Positions 11,739 to 21,229 of a DNA stretch of 64,000 nucleotides are shown here, one piece after another. The translations under genes were made by a program, and so were the position numbers. How positions within the stretch are numbered: position 1 is the first letter of the stretch; every line of letters begins with the position of its first letter. The notes beneath the pieces were generated by a model, which worked only from the letters and a program-made list of their open reading frames with translations, had not been told where the DNA came from and made no database searches. Source of the stretch: Proteles cristata cristata (lineage: Eukaryota; Chordata; Mammalia; Carnivora; Hyaenidae); assembly GCA_017311185.1 (NCBI GenBank), contig JAESUZ010004141.1:1417214-1481213 (forward strand), written 5' to 3'.

Positions 11739-11860
11739 GGGGTGCCTCAGAGCCTGGAGCCTGCTTTGGATTCTGTGTCTTCCTCTCTCTATGCCCCTCC
11801 CCTGCTCATGTGCTCGCTCTCTCTCTCTCTCTCTAAAAAATAAACATTAAAAACAAATTA
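11739..11860 (+). mobile_element. CAN-SINE with internal deletion, sense
   Basis: GGGGTGCCTCAGAGCCTGGA joins the SINE head directly to the middle of the body, so both Pol III promoter boxes are missing. The lost part lies between two CTCAG copies in the intact element (GGCTCAGTCGG and AGCTCAGAGCC), which suggests a microhomology deletion. Tail is AAAAAATAAACATTAAAAAC. Confidence 0.85.
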
Positions 11861-13469
11861 AAATAAAAGTAGCCCTAGCAAAGATCACACATTAAGTCCC
11901 CATTGTTTAATGTGTGCATTTTATCAGAAACTTCCCTTTACCATACTGAGACTGGAGTTATGAGCCCCTTTGAAGGAGAGTGCACAGAAACCTAGTGATT
12001 TTACCTCAGCTGGGCGTGTTTCTGGGCAGTTCATCCTCCGTGACCAGAAATGCGGCCTGAAACCAGTCGCACAAAGGTGCTCTTTGCTGGGAAGGAATGG
12101 CCCACTGGCCTTCTGTCCATACTTTGTGTCGGACAGACTGGCTCTGGCACAGAGGTGGTCCCTGCAGCTCTGACTGTAGTGTCAGGACTCTGGTAGCCCG
12201 GAGTCCCAGCTCCAGGAAGAAGGTGGGCATGGTGGTGGAAATCACACGGAGCCCCTGACCAGAGTGGTGGGCCTTGAGGGCTTGGCCTCAGGGCACGAGA
12301 AGGCAGGTCTCAGCCCCCTTGGGAGTGCTGGTGAGCGAGACTAGCATTCAGAGTCCTCCGTTCTGTTTGAATGTGGCGCAGCTTCATATTTACTCCCAGC
12401 CAACAGGAGGCCTGTTTGGCCCCTTTCCTGGACTCTTTGTTTAAAAACTAATCCTAGTCAAGGATGACCAAGTACTATAACTTGAATTTTCCAAATCAGT
12501 TGGACCGATACGAACCCTGGCCCACTGGGGGAGATTGGGCAACAGAGCTCGCTCTGGGGACAGTTGGTGAGCCTTGAATGAGGTCTGACGGCTCGGGACA
12601 AGGACAGGCGTTTGGAAGTGGGGTGGATGAGAGCCGTGGCTCAGTCTGTGGAGCAGCAGATTGACATCGGGGTGCTGATCAGAAATGCAGCCTCTCAGGC
12701 TCCACCCCCATCACCGAATCTGAATCTTGGAGGGAGAGGGCCAGGAGTTTATGTTTCAACAAGTTCTCCAAGCGGCCCTTATGCATGCTCACATCTGAGA
12801 TGTACTGATAAAGCGTGGGGATGTAGGTTTTCAGTCCTGTACCTGCCTTTCAGACTTTACCTGGCACGCCCTGGACGCCAGGTAAGTTACTCTGTCTCTC
12901 TGGGCTTTGAAGAAGGCAACATAGGCTCATCCTTTGTGCTGAAAGCTCTCCTCCTCAGTGTATCATCTGAGTGGGGTGTCTGTGTACGCATATACATGCA
13001 CGCATGTGTATATGGGCTTGGGGTTGGCCAGTTGGGCCAGAGTTTTCTATCCCCTTCCCTTCCCTCTCTCATGAGATGATCTAGCTTTTTGGAAACAAAA
13101 GCCCAGAGTAAAAACCAGCCAGTGATGTTTCTTGCAAAGTCTGAGAAAGAGGATCTTGAGGTTCCCCCAGAGAGCTGCCTGGCAGATCCCAGCAGGATAG
13201 CAGGTTCCCATGGAGAGGAGGGGGACAGGCCCTTACATTTGGGAGCACAAATGGAATATTGTTTTCAATCGAGAGTGATTTGAGTTTATGAATTTGTCAG
13301 CATTATTACTTCAGAAAATGCTCAGTTCCAGTTTGAACTGCCTAGAAGATGTTTTTTCTCTTAAAATTAATTGGTTGAGCTCACGGTTCAATAGAAAATT
13401 GCTACCTAGGTTTGATTAAAAGTTCAGCAAATTAGTGAGGTCCATTTGTTTTGGGGACAATTTGACTCC
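11861..13469. other. Mostly unique non-coding DNA
   Basis: No gene supported. The 155-codon frame at 12,612-13,079 (+) overlaps an antisense frame and a DNA transposon relic and has no family features. Confidence 0.5.
12660..12800 (+). mobile_element. hAT-Charlie (MER5-like) relic
   Basis: Landmarks 'AGCAGCAGATTGACATCGG' (diverged 'agcatcggcatcacc'), 'CAGAAATGCAGCCTCTCAGG', 'CTCCACCCCCATCACCGAAT', 'CTGAATCTTGGAGGGAGAG', 'CAACAAGTTCTCCAAG' match the order of MER5-type elements. The ends are degraded. Confidence 0.6.
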
Positions 13470-13650
13470 TCTGGAGTCAGTGTGCCTGAGTATGAACTAA
13501 GGCGCTAACACTTATAGGGTGTGTGACCTTGACAAGTCATTTAATGTCTCCGTGCCTCAATTTCCTTATCCATAAAATTGCAGTGATAATTGTAACTACC
13601 ATGAAGTATTGCGAGGATTATATGGGTTAATGTTCGCCAGGTACTGAAAG
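13470..13650 (+). mobile_element. MIR SINE relic, sense
   Basis: Contains 'GTGTGTGACCTTGACAAGTC', 'TTTAATGTCTCCGTGCCTCA', 'TTTCCTTATCCATAAAATTG' and 'GCGAGGATTATATGGGTTAA', the standard sense MIR order. Confidence 0.75.
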
Positions 13651-13904
13651 GCAGCTTTGGCGCGTGTTGGTTCTGCTCACTATTCAGGTCAATTCGATTC
13701 AGATTTCCTCTGTTCAAATTCAGAATCACACAGCCTCCGTGTAGCTCAGTCTCGCGGGGGACGGGGCTGGTATTCACGTTTCCTGTCCTCCCTGACGCAG
13801 GATCCAGCTGCATTTGGAGCTGACTGTGTCCCATTTGTTTATAAGGTAACCGCTTTCTCTCTTTCCGTCTCCCTCTCTCTTCCCTCCCATTTCCATTTCT
13901 TTTG

Positions 13905-14095
13905 TGAAATGGTTAAAGTGCCTGACATAATTAGCTGTTAATTGTTAGCAGCTGTACCCATTATCAGTTTAATGCCTAATTAATTGCAACAATTAATGCT
14001 GCCCATCCTGTCTTAGGAACTGTTGATGAGGGAAGTCTGGTGTTGTTTAAATTATATCTTAATTAATTTACCTCCAGTTTTTAGCATTTAACTAA
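13905..14095. promoter_or_regulatory. Homeodomain-site-rich segment, candidate enhancer
   Basis: Repeat-free AT-rich DNA carrying TAATTA (13,928-13,933), TTAATTG (13,938-13,944), an E-box CAGCTG (13,949-13,954), TAATTAATTG (13,977-13,986), CAATTAAT (13,990-13,997) and TTAATTAATTTA (about 14,060-14,071). Clustered homeodomain cores with an E-box are typical of conserved developmental enhancers, but base composition alone also raises TAAT counts. This is inference. Confidence 0.35.
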
Positions 14096-14132
14096 AATGC
14101 TGCTTTTTGGTATGAGTAGTGAGGCAAGGGTC

Positions 14133-14218
14133 AGCGCAACGCGCCGCGTCCGGGCCCGTCCTGTGGAAGTTGGGCGTCTGTTCCAGCAGCTGCCCGCCGG
14201 CCCGCCACACTGCAGCGC
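14133..14218. promoter_or_regulatory. Small dense CpG cluster
   Basis: About 12 CpG dinucleotides in 86 bp (e.g. GCGCAACGCGCCGCGTCCGG), in a region where CpG is otherwise rare. It is too short for a standard CpG island. It directly follows the homeodomain-rich segment, which suggests an unmethylated regulatory core. No TATA or clear initiator is seen. Confidence 0.4.
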
Positions 14219-14524
14219 CCTGCACACAAATGCACTCCTCTCTGTAATTTTTTTTCTGTGTTGCCCTGTTTTGAGAAAGTGCCAAGTGGAGAGCTTCAAG
14301 AGTAAATGGCTTTCTCCCCTACTACGCTGTTCAAATCGGCAGTGGAGCATTCATGTGAATCAGACAGGGGTGAGGTGGGGGCGTGTGAGCGCCTGCAGGG
14401 CCGGGCTGTCTGGGTCATGACCACAGCTCCATTAGCAACATGTTCAGGTAACTGTTGGAGGCCAACCCAAATGGATGAGGCATAGCCTCAGTGTCCTGGC
14501 TTCTCCTAGGAGCCAGACGTGGTG

Positions 14525-14725
14525 CTGTGTGCTTCACACACATCTTTGCGTTTGTTGTTTATTTGGTTATGGTGTTTACTTCTCACAACATGACCCTACA
14601 AGGTGTGTATTTCCTATCTGTCTTGTATGAAGAAACCAAGAGGTTAAGTACCTGGCAAGTGACAGAATTATAGCTCAAGCCCACATCCTCCGACTTCCGG
14701 GCTAGGCTAGCCACCCTACCACCTT
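14525..14725 (-). mobile_element. MIR SINE relic, antisense
   Basis: Antisense order: 'TTACTTCTCACAACATGACC', 'CTACAAGGTGTGTATTTCC', 'GTATGAAGAAACCAAGAGGT', 'TTAAGTACCTGGCAAGTGAC', then 'CAAGCCCACATCCTCCGACT'. Confidence 0.7.
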
Positions 14726-15054
14726 GCCTTTCTTCAGGTTAATGAGTGAATCTTCCCGCACGCTGTTCTGAGGTGACTCGTTTACTTTTAGAGCTTTAGG
14801 GATTGGATCACATCCCATCGGGTAATCCCGCGATCAGTCATCCGAAGAAGAGGCCAGTCCTGGTCCAGGAGATGACAGTGGAGCAGGTGGGCTTTGACTT
14901 AGCAGTAGGAGCTGGGAACCTACACCCTGGCTGGGATACTCTGCAGGATGGCAAGCTTGTTCCTGACACGTGGCAGTGGTAGACACCTGTCACACCACCA
15001 CCGTGGCCTTAGGCGTTAAGCTCTGAGAGTGGTTATGCTTAGTATCTAGGTGTG

Positions 15055-15188
15055 GAAGGCTAAAACAATGGCCCCCCAAAGATATCCGTGTCACATTCCT
15101 GGCACCTGTGAGTGTTAATTGTTAGGGACAAAAATGCCTTTGCCTATGTGACTAAGGATCTTGAGATGAAGAGATTTTCCTACGTTAT
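15055..15188 (+). mobile_element. 5' fragment of a MaLR-like LTR
   Basis: 'AATGGCCCCCCAAAGATATC', 'CCTGGCACCTGTGAGTGTTA', 'GACTAAGGATCTTGAGATGA', 'AGAGATTTTCCTACGTTATC' match the first quarter of the element seen more completely at 48,855-49,352. It stops abruptly where antisense L1 begins, and its remainder is not found beyond the L1 at 21,230. Confidence 0.6.
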
Positions 15189-16299
15189 CAGTGTATTTTT
15201 GTGGCAATGCCATATTGTTTTGATGACAGCATCTTTGTAGTATATCTTGAAATCCGGGATTGTGATACTTCCAGATTTGTGGTCTTTTTCAAGATTACTT
15301 TGGCTATTCGGGGCCTTGGGTGGTTACATACAAAATTGAGGATTGCTTGTTCTAGTTCAGTGAAAAATGTTGTTGGTGTATTGATAGGGGTTGCATTAAA
15401 TCTGTAGATTGCTTTGGATAGTATGGATATTTTAACAATATTTTTTATTCCAATCCATCAGCATGGGATATCTTTCCATTTGTTTGTTTTTTCTTCAATT
15501 TCTTTCACCATTGTTTTATAGTTTCCAGAGTACAGGTCTTCTACCTCCTTGGTTGAGATTATTTGTAAGTATTTTCTTAGTTTTGGTGCAATTGTAAGTG
15601 GGATTGTTAATGTTTCTTTGTATTACTTAATCATTAGTATATAGACATGCAGTTGATTTCCATATATATATATATTTTTAAATCCTGTGATCTTACTGAA
15701 TTCATTTATCAGTTTTAGAATTTTTTTTTTAATAAGAGCTGTAATCTGCAAATAGTGAAAGTTTTCCTTCTTCTTGCCAATTTGGATGCCCTTTAATTCT
15801 TGTCTGATTGTTGTGGCTAGGACTTCCACTGCTATGTTGAATAAAAGTAGTAAGAGTGAATGTTCTTGTCTTGTTACTGACCTTGGGGAAAAACTCTTAG
15901 TTTTTGACCACTGAGTATGTTAGTTGTAGGTTTTTCATAGATGGCTTTTATCATGTTGAGGTATGTTTCCTTTAAACCTACTTTGTTGAAGACTTCTTAT
16001 CATGAATGGATGTTGTACTTTGTCAAATGCTTTTTATGCATCTATTGAAATGATCATTAGGTTTTTATCTTTTCTCTTGTTGATGTGATGTATTGATTGA
16101 TTTTGTGAATGTTGGATCACCCTTATATGTCGTTGGATTCTTCTCCCGAATATTTTGTTGAGGATTTTTGCATCTATGTTCATCAGAGATATTGGCTTAT
16201 AGCTCTCTTTTTTTTGTAGTGTTTTTATCTGGTTTTGATATCAAGGTAGTGCTGGGCCCATATGGAAGCTTTCCTCCATCCTTTAAAAAATTGGTTTGA

Positions 16300-16518
16300 G
16301 GGGCACCTTGGTTCCTCAGTCGGTTAAGCGTCCCACTTCGGCTCCGGTCATGAGCTCACAGTTTGTGGGTTCAAGCCCCACATCAGGCTCTGTGCTGACA
16401 GCCAGCTCAGAGCCTGGAGCCTGTTTCAGATTTTGTATCTCCCTCTCTCTCTGACCCTCCTCTGTTCATGCTGTCTCTCTGTCCCTCTCTCTCAGAAATA
16501 ACTAAAACAGAACAAAAA
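16300..16518 (+). mobile_element. CAN-SINE inside L1, sense
   Basis: Head GGGGCACCTTGGTTCCTCAG, B box GGGTTCAAGCCC, body GAGCCTGGAGCCTGTTTCAG, tail rich in A. The target duplication is TTAAAAAATTGGTTTGA (16,283-16,299, with a near-identical copy ending at 16,536). It was inserted into the antisense ORF2, so it is younger than the host L1. Confidence 0.93.
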
Positions 16519-16562
16519 TTAAAAAAATTGGTTTGAAAAGAATAAGTATTAACTCTTCTTTA

Positions 16563-16975
16563 TTTATTTATTTATTTATTTTTTAAAAATAGTTTATTGT
16601 CAAATTAGTTTCCACATAACACCCAGTGCTCATCCCCACAAGTGCCCTCCTCCATGCCCACCCCTCCTCCCCCCCACAACCACCAGTCCTCAGTTTTTGT
16701 CAGCATTCAAGAGTCTCTCATGGTTTGCCTCTCTCCCTTTCCCCCACCATTTCCGCCCTTCTTCTCCCCCTTGGTCCTCTGTTAAGCTCCTCTTAATCCT
16801 CCTATACGTGCACACATATGATATTTGTCCTTCTCTGCCTGACTTATTTCGCTCAGCATAACACCCTCAAGGTCCATCCATGTTGCTACACATGGCCAGA
16901 TTTCATTGTTTCTCATTGCCATGTAGTATTCCATGGTATAGATAAACCACAAAACAGTGTGGAGGTTCCTAAGGA
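16563..16975 (-). mobile_element. 5'-inverted (twin-primed) L1 insertion inside L1
   Basis: Flanked by a perfect 19-bp duplication AAGTATTAACTCTTCTTTA (16,544-16,562 and 16,976-16,994). From 16,563 to about 16,951 it is antisense L1: TATTT-rich tail, 3' UTR with TTTATTGTCAAATTAGTTTC, and ORF2 C-terminus to GGTATAGATAAACCACA. The last 20 bases, AAAACAGTGTGGAGGTTCCT (16,951-16,970), are in the opposite (sense) orientation and equal 40,348-40,367 of the other L1 copy. Inversion plus loss of the about 185 nt between the two points is the signature of twin priming. Confidence 0.9.
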
Positions 16976-18759
16976 AAGTATTAACTCTTCTTTAAATGTT
17001 TGGTAGAAATCACCCATAAAGCTGTTTGCTCCTGGACTTTGGTTTGTTGGGAGCTTTTGATTACTGATTCATTTTATTACTGTAATTTGTTCAAATTTTC
17101 TATTTCTTGATTGAGTTTTGGGAGGTTCCATGTTTCTAGGGATTTATCCATTTCTTTGAGGTTGTCCAGTTTGTTGGCATATAATTTTTCATAATATTCT
17201 CTAATAGTTCTTTGTATTTCTGTGATGTTGGGTTTTCTGACTAAACATTTATTAATTTTTATTAATTTTGTTGATCTTTTCGAGAAACCAGCTTCTGGTT
17301 TTATTAATCTGTTCTCTCTCTCTCTTTTTTTTTTTTTAACTTTCTATTTCATTTATTTCTGGTCTCATCTTATTATTTCTTCCCTCCTACTGGCTTTGAA
17401 TTTTGTTATTTTTTTTATACCTCTTTTAAGTATATGGTTCGGTTGTTTATTTGAGATTTTGCTTCTGAGGTAAGCTTGTATTGTTGTAAACCTCCCTCTT
17501 AGAACAGCTTTTGCTACATCCTGAAGATTTTGGATTATTAGGTTTTTGTTTTCATGTGTCTCCATGTATTTTTTAATTTCCTGTTTGATGTGTTGGCTGA
17601 CCCATTCATTGTTTGGTAACATGTTATTTAACCTCTATGTATTTGTGTTCTTCCCAGACTTTTTTCTTGTGGTTGATTTCTGATTTCATAGTGTTGTGGT
17701 GGGAAAAGATGCATGATAATGACGTCAATCGTTTTTGGATTTTTGAGACTTGTTTTGTGTCCTAATGTGAACTCTTCTTGAGAAGGTTCCCTGTGCACTT
17801 GAAAAGCATGTGTATTCTGCTATTTCAGGATGGAATGTTCTGAATATATCTGTTAGATTCATGTGGTCCGATGTGTCGTTCTAAGCCACTGCTTCTGTGT
17901 TGAATTTCTGTCTGGATGATGTATCTATTCATGCAAGGGGAGTTTAAAGTCCACTACTATTGTGTTACTATCGATTACTTCCTTTATGTTTGCTATAAGC
18001 TGCTTGAATTCAGGTGCTTCATTTTGGTTGCGTAAATATTTACCATTGTTATATCTTCTTGTTGGATTGTTCCTTTCATGATTATATAGTGTCTTTCTGT
18101 ATCTCTTATTATGGTCTTTGTTTGAAAGTCTATTTTGACTGATATAAATATTGCTACTCCAGCTTTCTTTTCACTTTCCTTTGCATGATAAATGCTTGTC
18201 CATCCCTTCATTTTCAGTGTTGATGTGGCTTTAGGTCTGAAAGGAGTCTCTTATAGGTAGCATATGGATGGATCTTGTTTTTTTATCCATTCTGTCACCC
18301 TGTGTCTTTAGACTGGAGCATTTAGTCCATTTATACTCATAGTAATATTGATAGGTAAGTACTTATTGTCATTTTTTTTTTACTTGTTTCATGGTGGTTT
18401 TAATAGTTCTCACTTCCTTTTTTTCTCTTACTCTCTTCTCTCACACTTTTCTGGCTTTCTTTAGTGATATATTAGGATTTCTATTTTTTTGCATACCTAT
18501 TATTGCTTTTTGATTTGTGGTTACCATTAACTTTGTGTATATCATCTTCTGTATAAAGCAATCCATATTAAGTTAATGGTCATTTAAGTTTGAACCCAGT
18601 CCTTACTCCTCTCCCCACAGTGTTTTAGATATATGGTGTCATACTCTTCTTGCTTTTATTTTGTGAATCCCTTGACTGATTTTTATAGATAGACTAGTTT
18701 TACTGCTTTTGTGCTTCCTACTTTTCTTACTTATGCTTATGGTCTTTCCTTTCCACTCA

Positions 18760-19960
18760 AAGAGTTCCTTTTAATATTTCTTTTTAGGGCTGGTTTAGTG
18801 GTGATGAATTCCTTTAAGTTTTATTTGTCTGAGAATCTCTTTATCTCTTCTATTCTGAATGATACTTATTGGATAGAGTATTCTTGGGAGCATGTGTTCT
18901 TTTTCCTTTCAGCATTTTGAATATATCCTGCCATCTCCTTCTGGCCTGTAAACTGTCTGTTGAAAAATCAGCTCATAGTCTTATGGTGATTTCCTTGTTG
19001 TAATAGTTTTTTTCTGCTTTTAAGTTTCTCTCTAAATTATTACTACTTTTTGTATTTTTAATTACCATGTGTCTTGGTGTGGTACCCTTTGGGTTGAGTA
19101 TGTTGGGGGCTCTCTGTGCCTCCTGGATCTAGATTTTTGTTTCATTTTCCAGATTTGGGATATTTTGTGCTATTATTTCTTTGAATACATTTTATTCCCG
19201 CTTTTCTCTCTTTTTTCCTTCTGAGATCCCTGTAATGCAAATGTTATTATGCTTGATGGTGTTGCTGAGTTCCCTAAGTCCAGTTTCATTAATTTTTTTT
19301 TTCTCTTTCCTATTCAGTTTGATTGCTTTCCATTACTCTCTCCTCCAGGCCACTGATCTCTTCTTCTGCTTCCTCTGGCCTCCTATTTATTCACACTAGT
19401 GTATTTTTTTTTTTTTTTTTTTTTTTTGAGGGAGGTGAGGTGTAAGGGGATAGGGAATCTCAAGTAGGCTCAGTGTCCAGTGCAGAGTCTGATGTGGAGC
19501 TCTATCTCATGACAATGACATGACCTGAGCTGAAATCAAGAGTCAGACGCTTAAGTGACTGAGCCACCCAGGTGCCCCTTTAGTGTATTTTTAATTACAT
19601 TTATTGAGTCTTTAATCTCTGATTGGCCCTTTCCTTTTCTGTTTCTTTGCTAAGGGTCTCAGTGAAGCCCTGCACTCTTTTCTCAAGTCCAGTGAGTATC
19701 TTTATGATTATTATTTTATACATTATTTATCAGGTATATTACTGGCCTCAGTTTCATTTAGCTCTTTTCCTGTGACTTTATCCTGTTCTTTCCTTTGGAG
19801 TATTTTCCTTTGTCTCCTCATTTTGTCTAACTCTATAGATCTGTTTCTCTGTGGTAGGAAAGTCAGCTATTTCTCTTGTTCTTGAAAGTCGTGGTCTAAC
19901 TGAAGAAGAGGTCCTTTAGTGCCCTGCAGTGCAATGTCCTCTGTTACCCAGAAGCTGGTG
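18760..19960 (-). pseudogene. L1 ORF1 region, broken
   Basis: ORF1 encodes the RNA-binding chaperone that coats L1 RNA. The C-terminal part is visible in antisense at 18,780-18,985 ('GGTTTAGTGGTGATGAATTC', 'TCTCTTTATCTCTTCTATTC', 'TTGAATATATCCTGCCATCT', 'CTTCTGGCCTGTAAACTGTC'), the same order as in primate L1 ORF1. The upstream (higher-coordinate) part is less clear and is interrupted by the SINE at 19,409-19,580. The N-terminal limit is a guess. No open frame of useful length survives. Confidence 0.5.
19409..19580 (-). mobile_element. CAN-SINE (older subfamily), antisense
   Basis: Long T run (tail) to about 19,427, then GA-rich antisense body and 'GACCTGAGCTGAAATCAAGA' and 'GTGACTGAGCCACCCAGGTG'. 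Target duplication TAGTGTATTTTT (19,397-19,408 and 19,581-19,592). The ATGACCTGAGCTGAAATCAAGAG block is shared with the copy at 41,478 and marks an older subfamily. Confidence 0.92.
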
Positions 19961-21226
19961 CTTCAGGGATGTCTCTCGTGTGTTGTGTGTGCTCTACTGT
20001 TGTGGCTGAGCCACTTTTGCCTTCTATCCAGTCATCTGCACTGGCTGTCTTTGCCTATTATGGGCAGGGTTTTGTCCCTGTGTTATTGGGTCAGTCTGTG
20101 GCAGCATTGTGGTTAAGTTGAGTCAGACCAGGCATTTGCCAGAAATGTAGTAGCACCAAACTGCAAGGCACTTCCTCTGTGTTGTGCCCTGAGAAGTTTT
20201 CATTGGTGGGTGGGTCTACAGTCAAACCACTCTTTTTCCCAACCTCACAGCTGGGGTAGCAGTTGGACTAGGGTGTGGTTATCTTCTCCTCTCCCTCAGG
20301 CAAGAGTCACTTTGGAGTGTTGCTGGTTCTTGTCAGGGCTGCTTACACACTGCCTGGTTTGTGGCACCATTTTGGATGAGCTCCAGTCACAGGTGAATTG
20401 AAGGGGCATATCTGCAGAACAACTGTGCAGTAGACTACATGGAAGGGACCCACAGCTAACGCAGAAAATTCCTGCCCAGGCTGGGTTGTAAGGTGTGGTC
20501 TGCAGAGTTGTGGGGATGGGATCTGCAATGTTAGCAAGTTAGGTGAAGAGTGTTGGTGCCTTGCCAGTTCTTGCAAATAGAGGTCTGTCTTTTGGGGGAT
20601 GGGAGAAGAAAATGGCACCTGCCAGCTCCTTTGTTTCTGGGGAAGTCTCCCAATGATCCTTGTTCCTCCAGCACTTGCTCTGAGATTAGTAAACAAATCT
20701 CCCTCCCATATTCCCCAGGCATCAAGCTGCTGCTCTGTGCTGTATCCCTGATGGGCTGCTGTTGTGCTGTCTCTTTAAGGGCATGAACCGCGTTTCTTCT
20801 CACCCACCTCTCCCAGAGCCAAACTCACTGATTTTTAAAGTTCTAAGTGTTAAGCCCCACTAATTTTAGGAACTTGTGAAATTATGGCCCCTGTAATTTT
20901 CACACTCAAATGATATGGGGATTTGTCTTGCCTGGGTGGGTTCCCTGTGCCTGGAGTGTCTGGCGTGAGGGTCTGTTTCCCCTCTCTTCGCCCTCATTGT
21001 CCTTCCCTCCCCTGGGCAGTCCTGTGGGTCCATTTGACTCCCAACCGCATCCCCACCCTTTGTGCCTTCTTTAATGTGGCTTCTTCTCTACATTTAGCTG
21101 TGGAAAGTCTGTTCTGCCAATCTTTGGGCCATTTTCTGGGTTATTTACACAGATGTGACTGTTCTGTAGTTGTATCCATGGGGTGAGGCAAGCTTTGGAT
21201 CCTCCCTCCTCTGCCATCTCCCCTCG
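19960..21226 (-). promoter_or_regulatory. L1 5' UTR-like region
   Basis: GC-richer sequence between ORF1 and the L1 start. On the minus strand it begins GGGGAGATGGCAGAGGAGGG; the GATGGC core resembles the YY1 site at the start of other L1 promoters. Primate L1 5' UTRs act as internal Pol II promoters, and this would have done the same in antisense to the window. Present activity is unknown. Boundaries are approximate. Confidence 0.45.
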
Positions 21227-21229
21227 AAG

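Larger units (their letters stand above)
15189..18372 (-). pseudogene. L1 ORF2 (endonuclease/reverse transcriptase), broken
   Basis: ORF2 of L1 encodes an AP-type endonuclease, a reverse transcriptase and a Cys-rich C-terminus used in target-primed reverse transcription. The probable start codon is the complement of CAT at 18,370-18,372. The N-terminal endonuclease domain is recognisable at 17,993-18,211 (residues KKAGVAI, then HYIIMKGTIQQEDIT and VNIYA, as in L1 endonucleases). The catalytic FADD box of the RT reads FADY in its local frame (15,741-15,752, complement of GTAATCTGCAAA), so the second catalytic Asp is lost, and a frameshift lies close by. Near the breakpoint, codons for [11 protein letters not shown] mark the region about 250-270 residues before the usual end. 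Stops, shifts and two insertions interrupt it; it cannot encode a protein. Confidence 0.8.
15189..21226 (-). mobile_element. Large antisense L1 with 5' end, 3'-truncated, hosting three insertions
   Basis: Reading on the minus strand from 21,226: a 5' start GGGGAGATGGCAGAGGAGGG, about 1.2 kb of UTR-like sequence, an ORF1 region, an ORF1-ORF2 spacer, then ORF2 that stops within its C-terminal third at 15,189. The last quarter of ORF2, the 3' UTR and poly(A) are missing. It contains a SINE (16,300-16,518), another L1 (16,563-16,975) and a SINE (19,409-19,580). Net L1 sequence is about 5.2 kb. Many stops and shifts show it is dead. The 5' boundary is judged from the end of L1-like sequence, not from a target duplication. 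Confidence 0.8.

Noticed and set aside
12612..13079. 155-codon sense open frame
   Set aside because: Overlaps a hAT transposon relic and an antisense frame; no family features.
17720..17727. Perfect CRE site TGACGTCA
   Set aside because: Located inside dead antisense L1 ORF2; a single 8-mer is expected by chance in a window of this size and the context gives no support.
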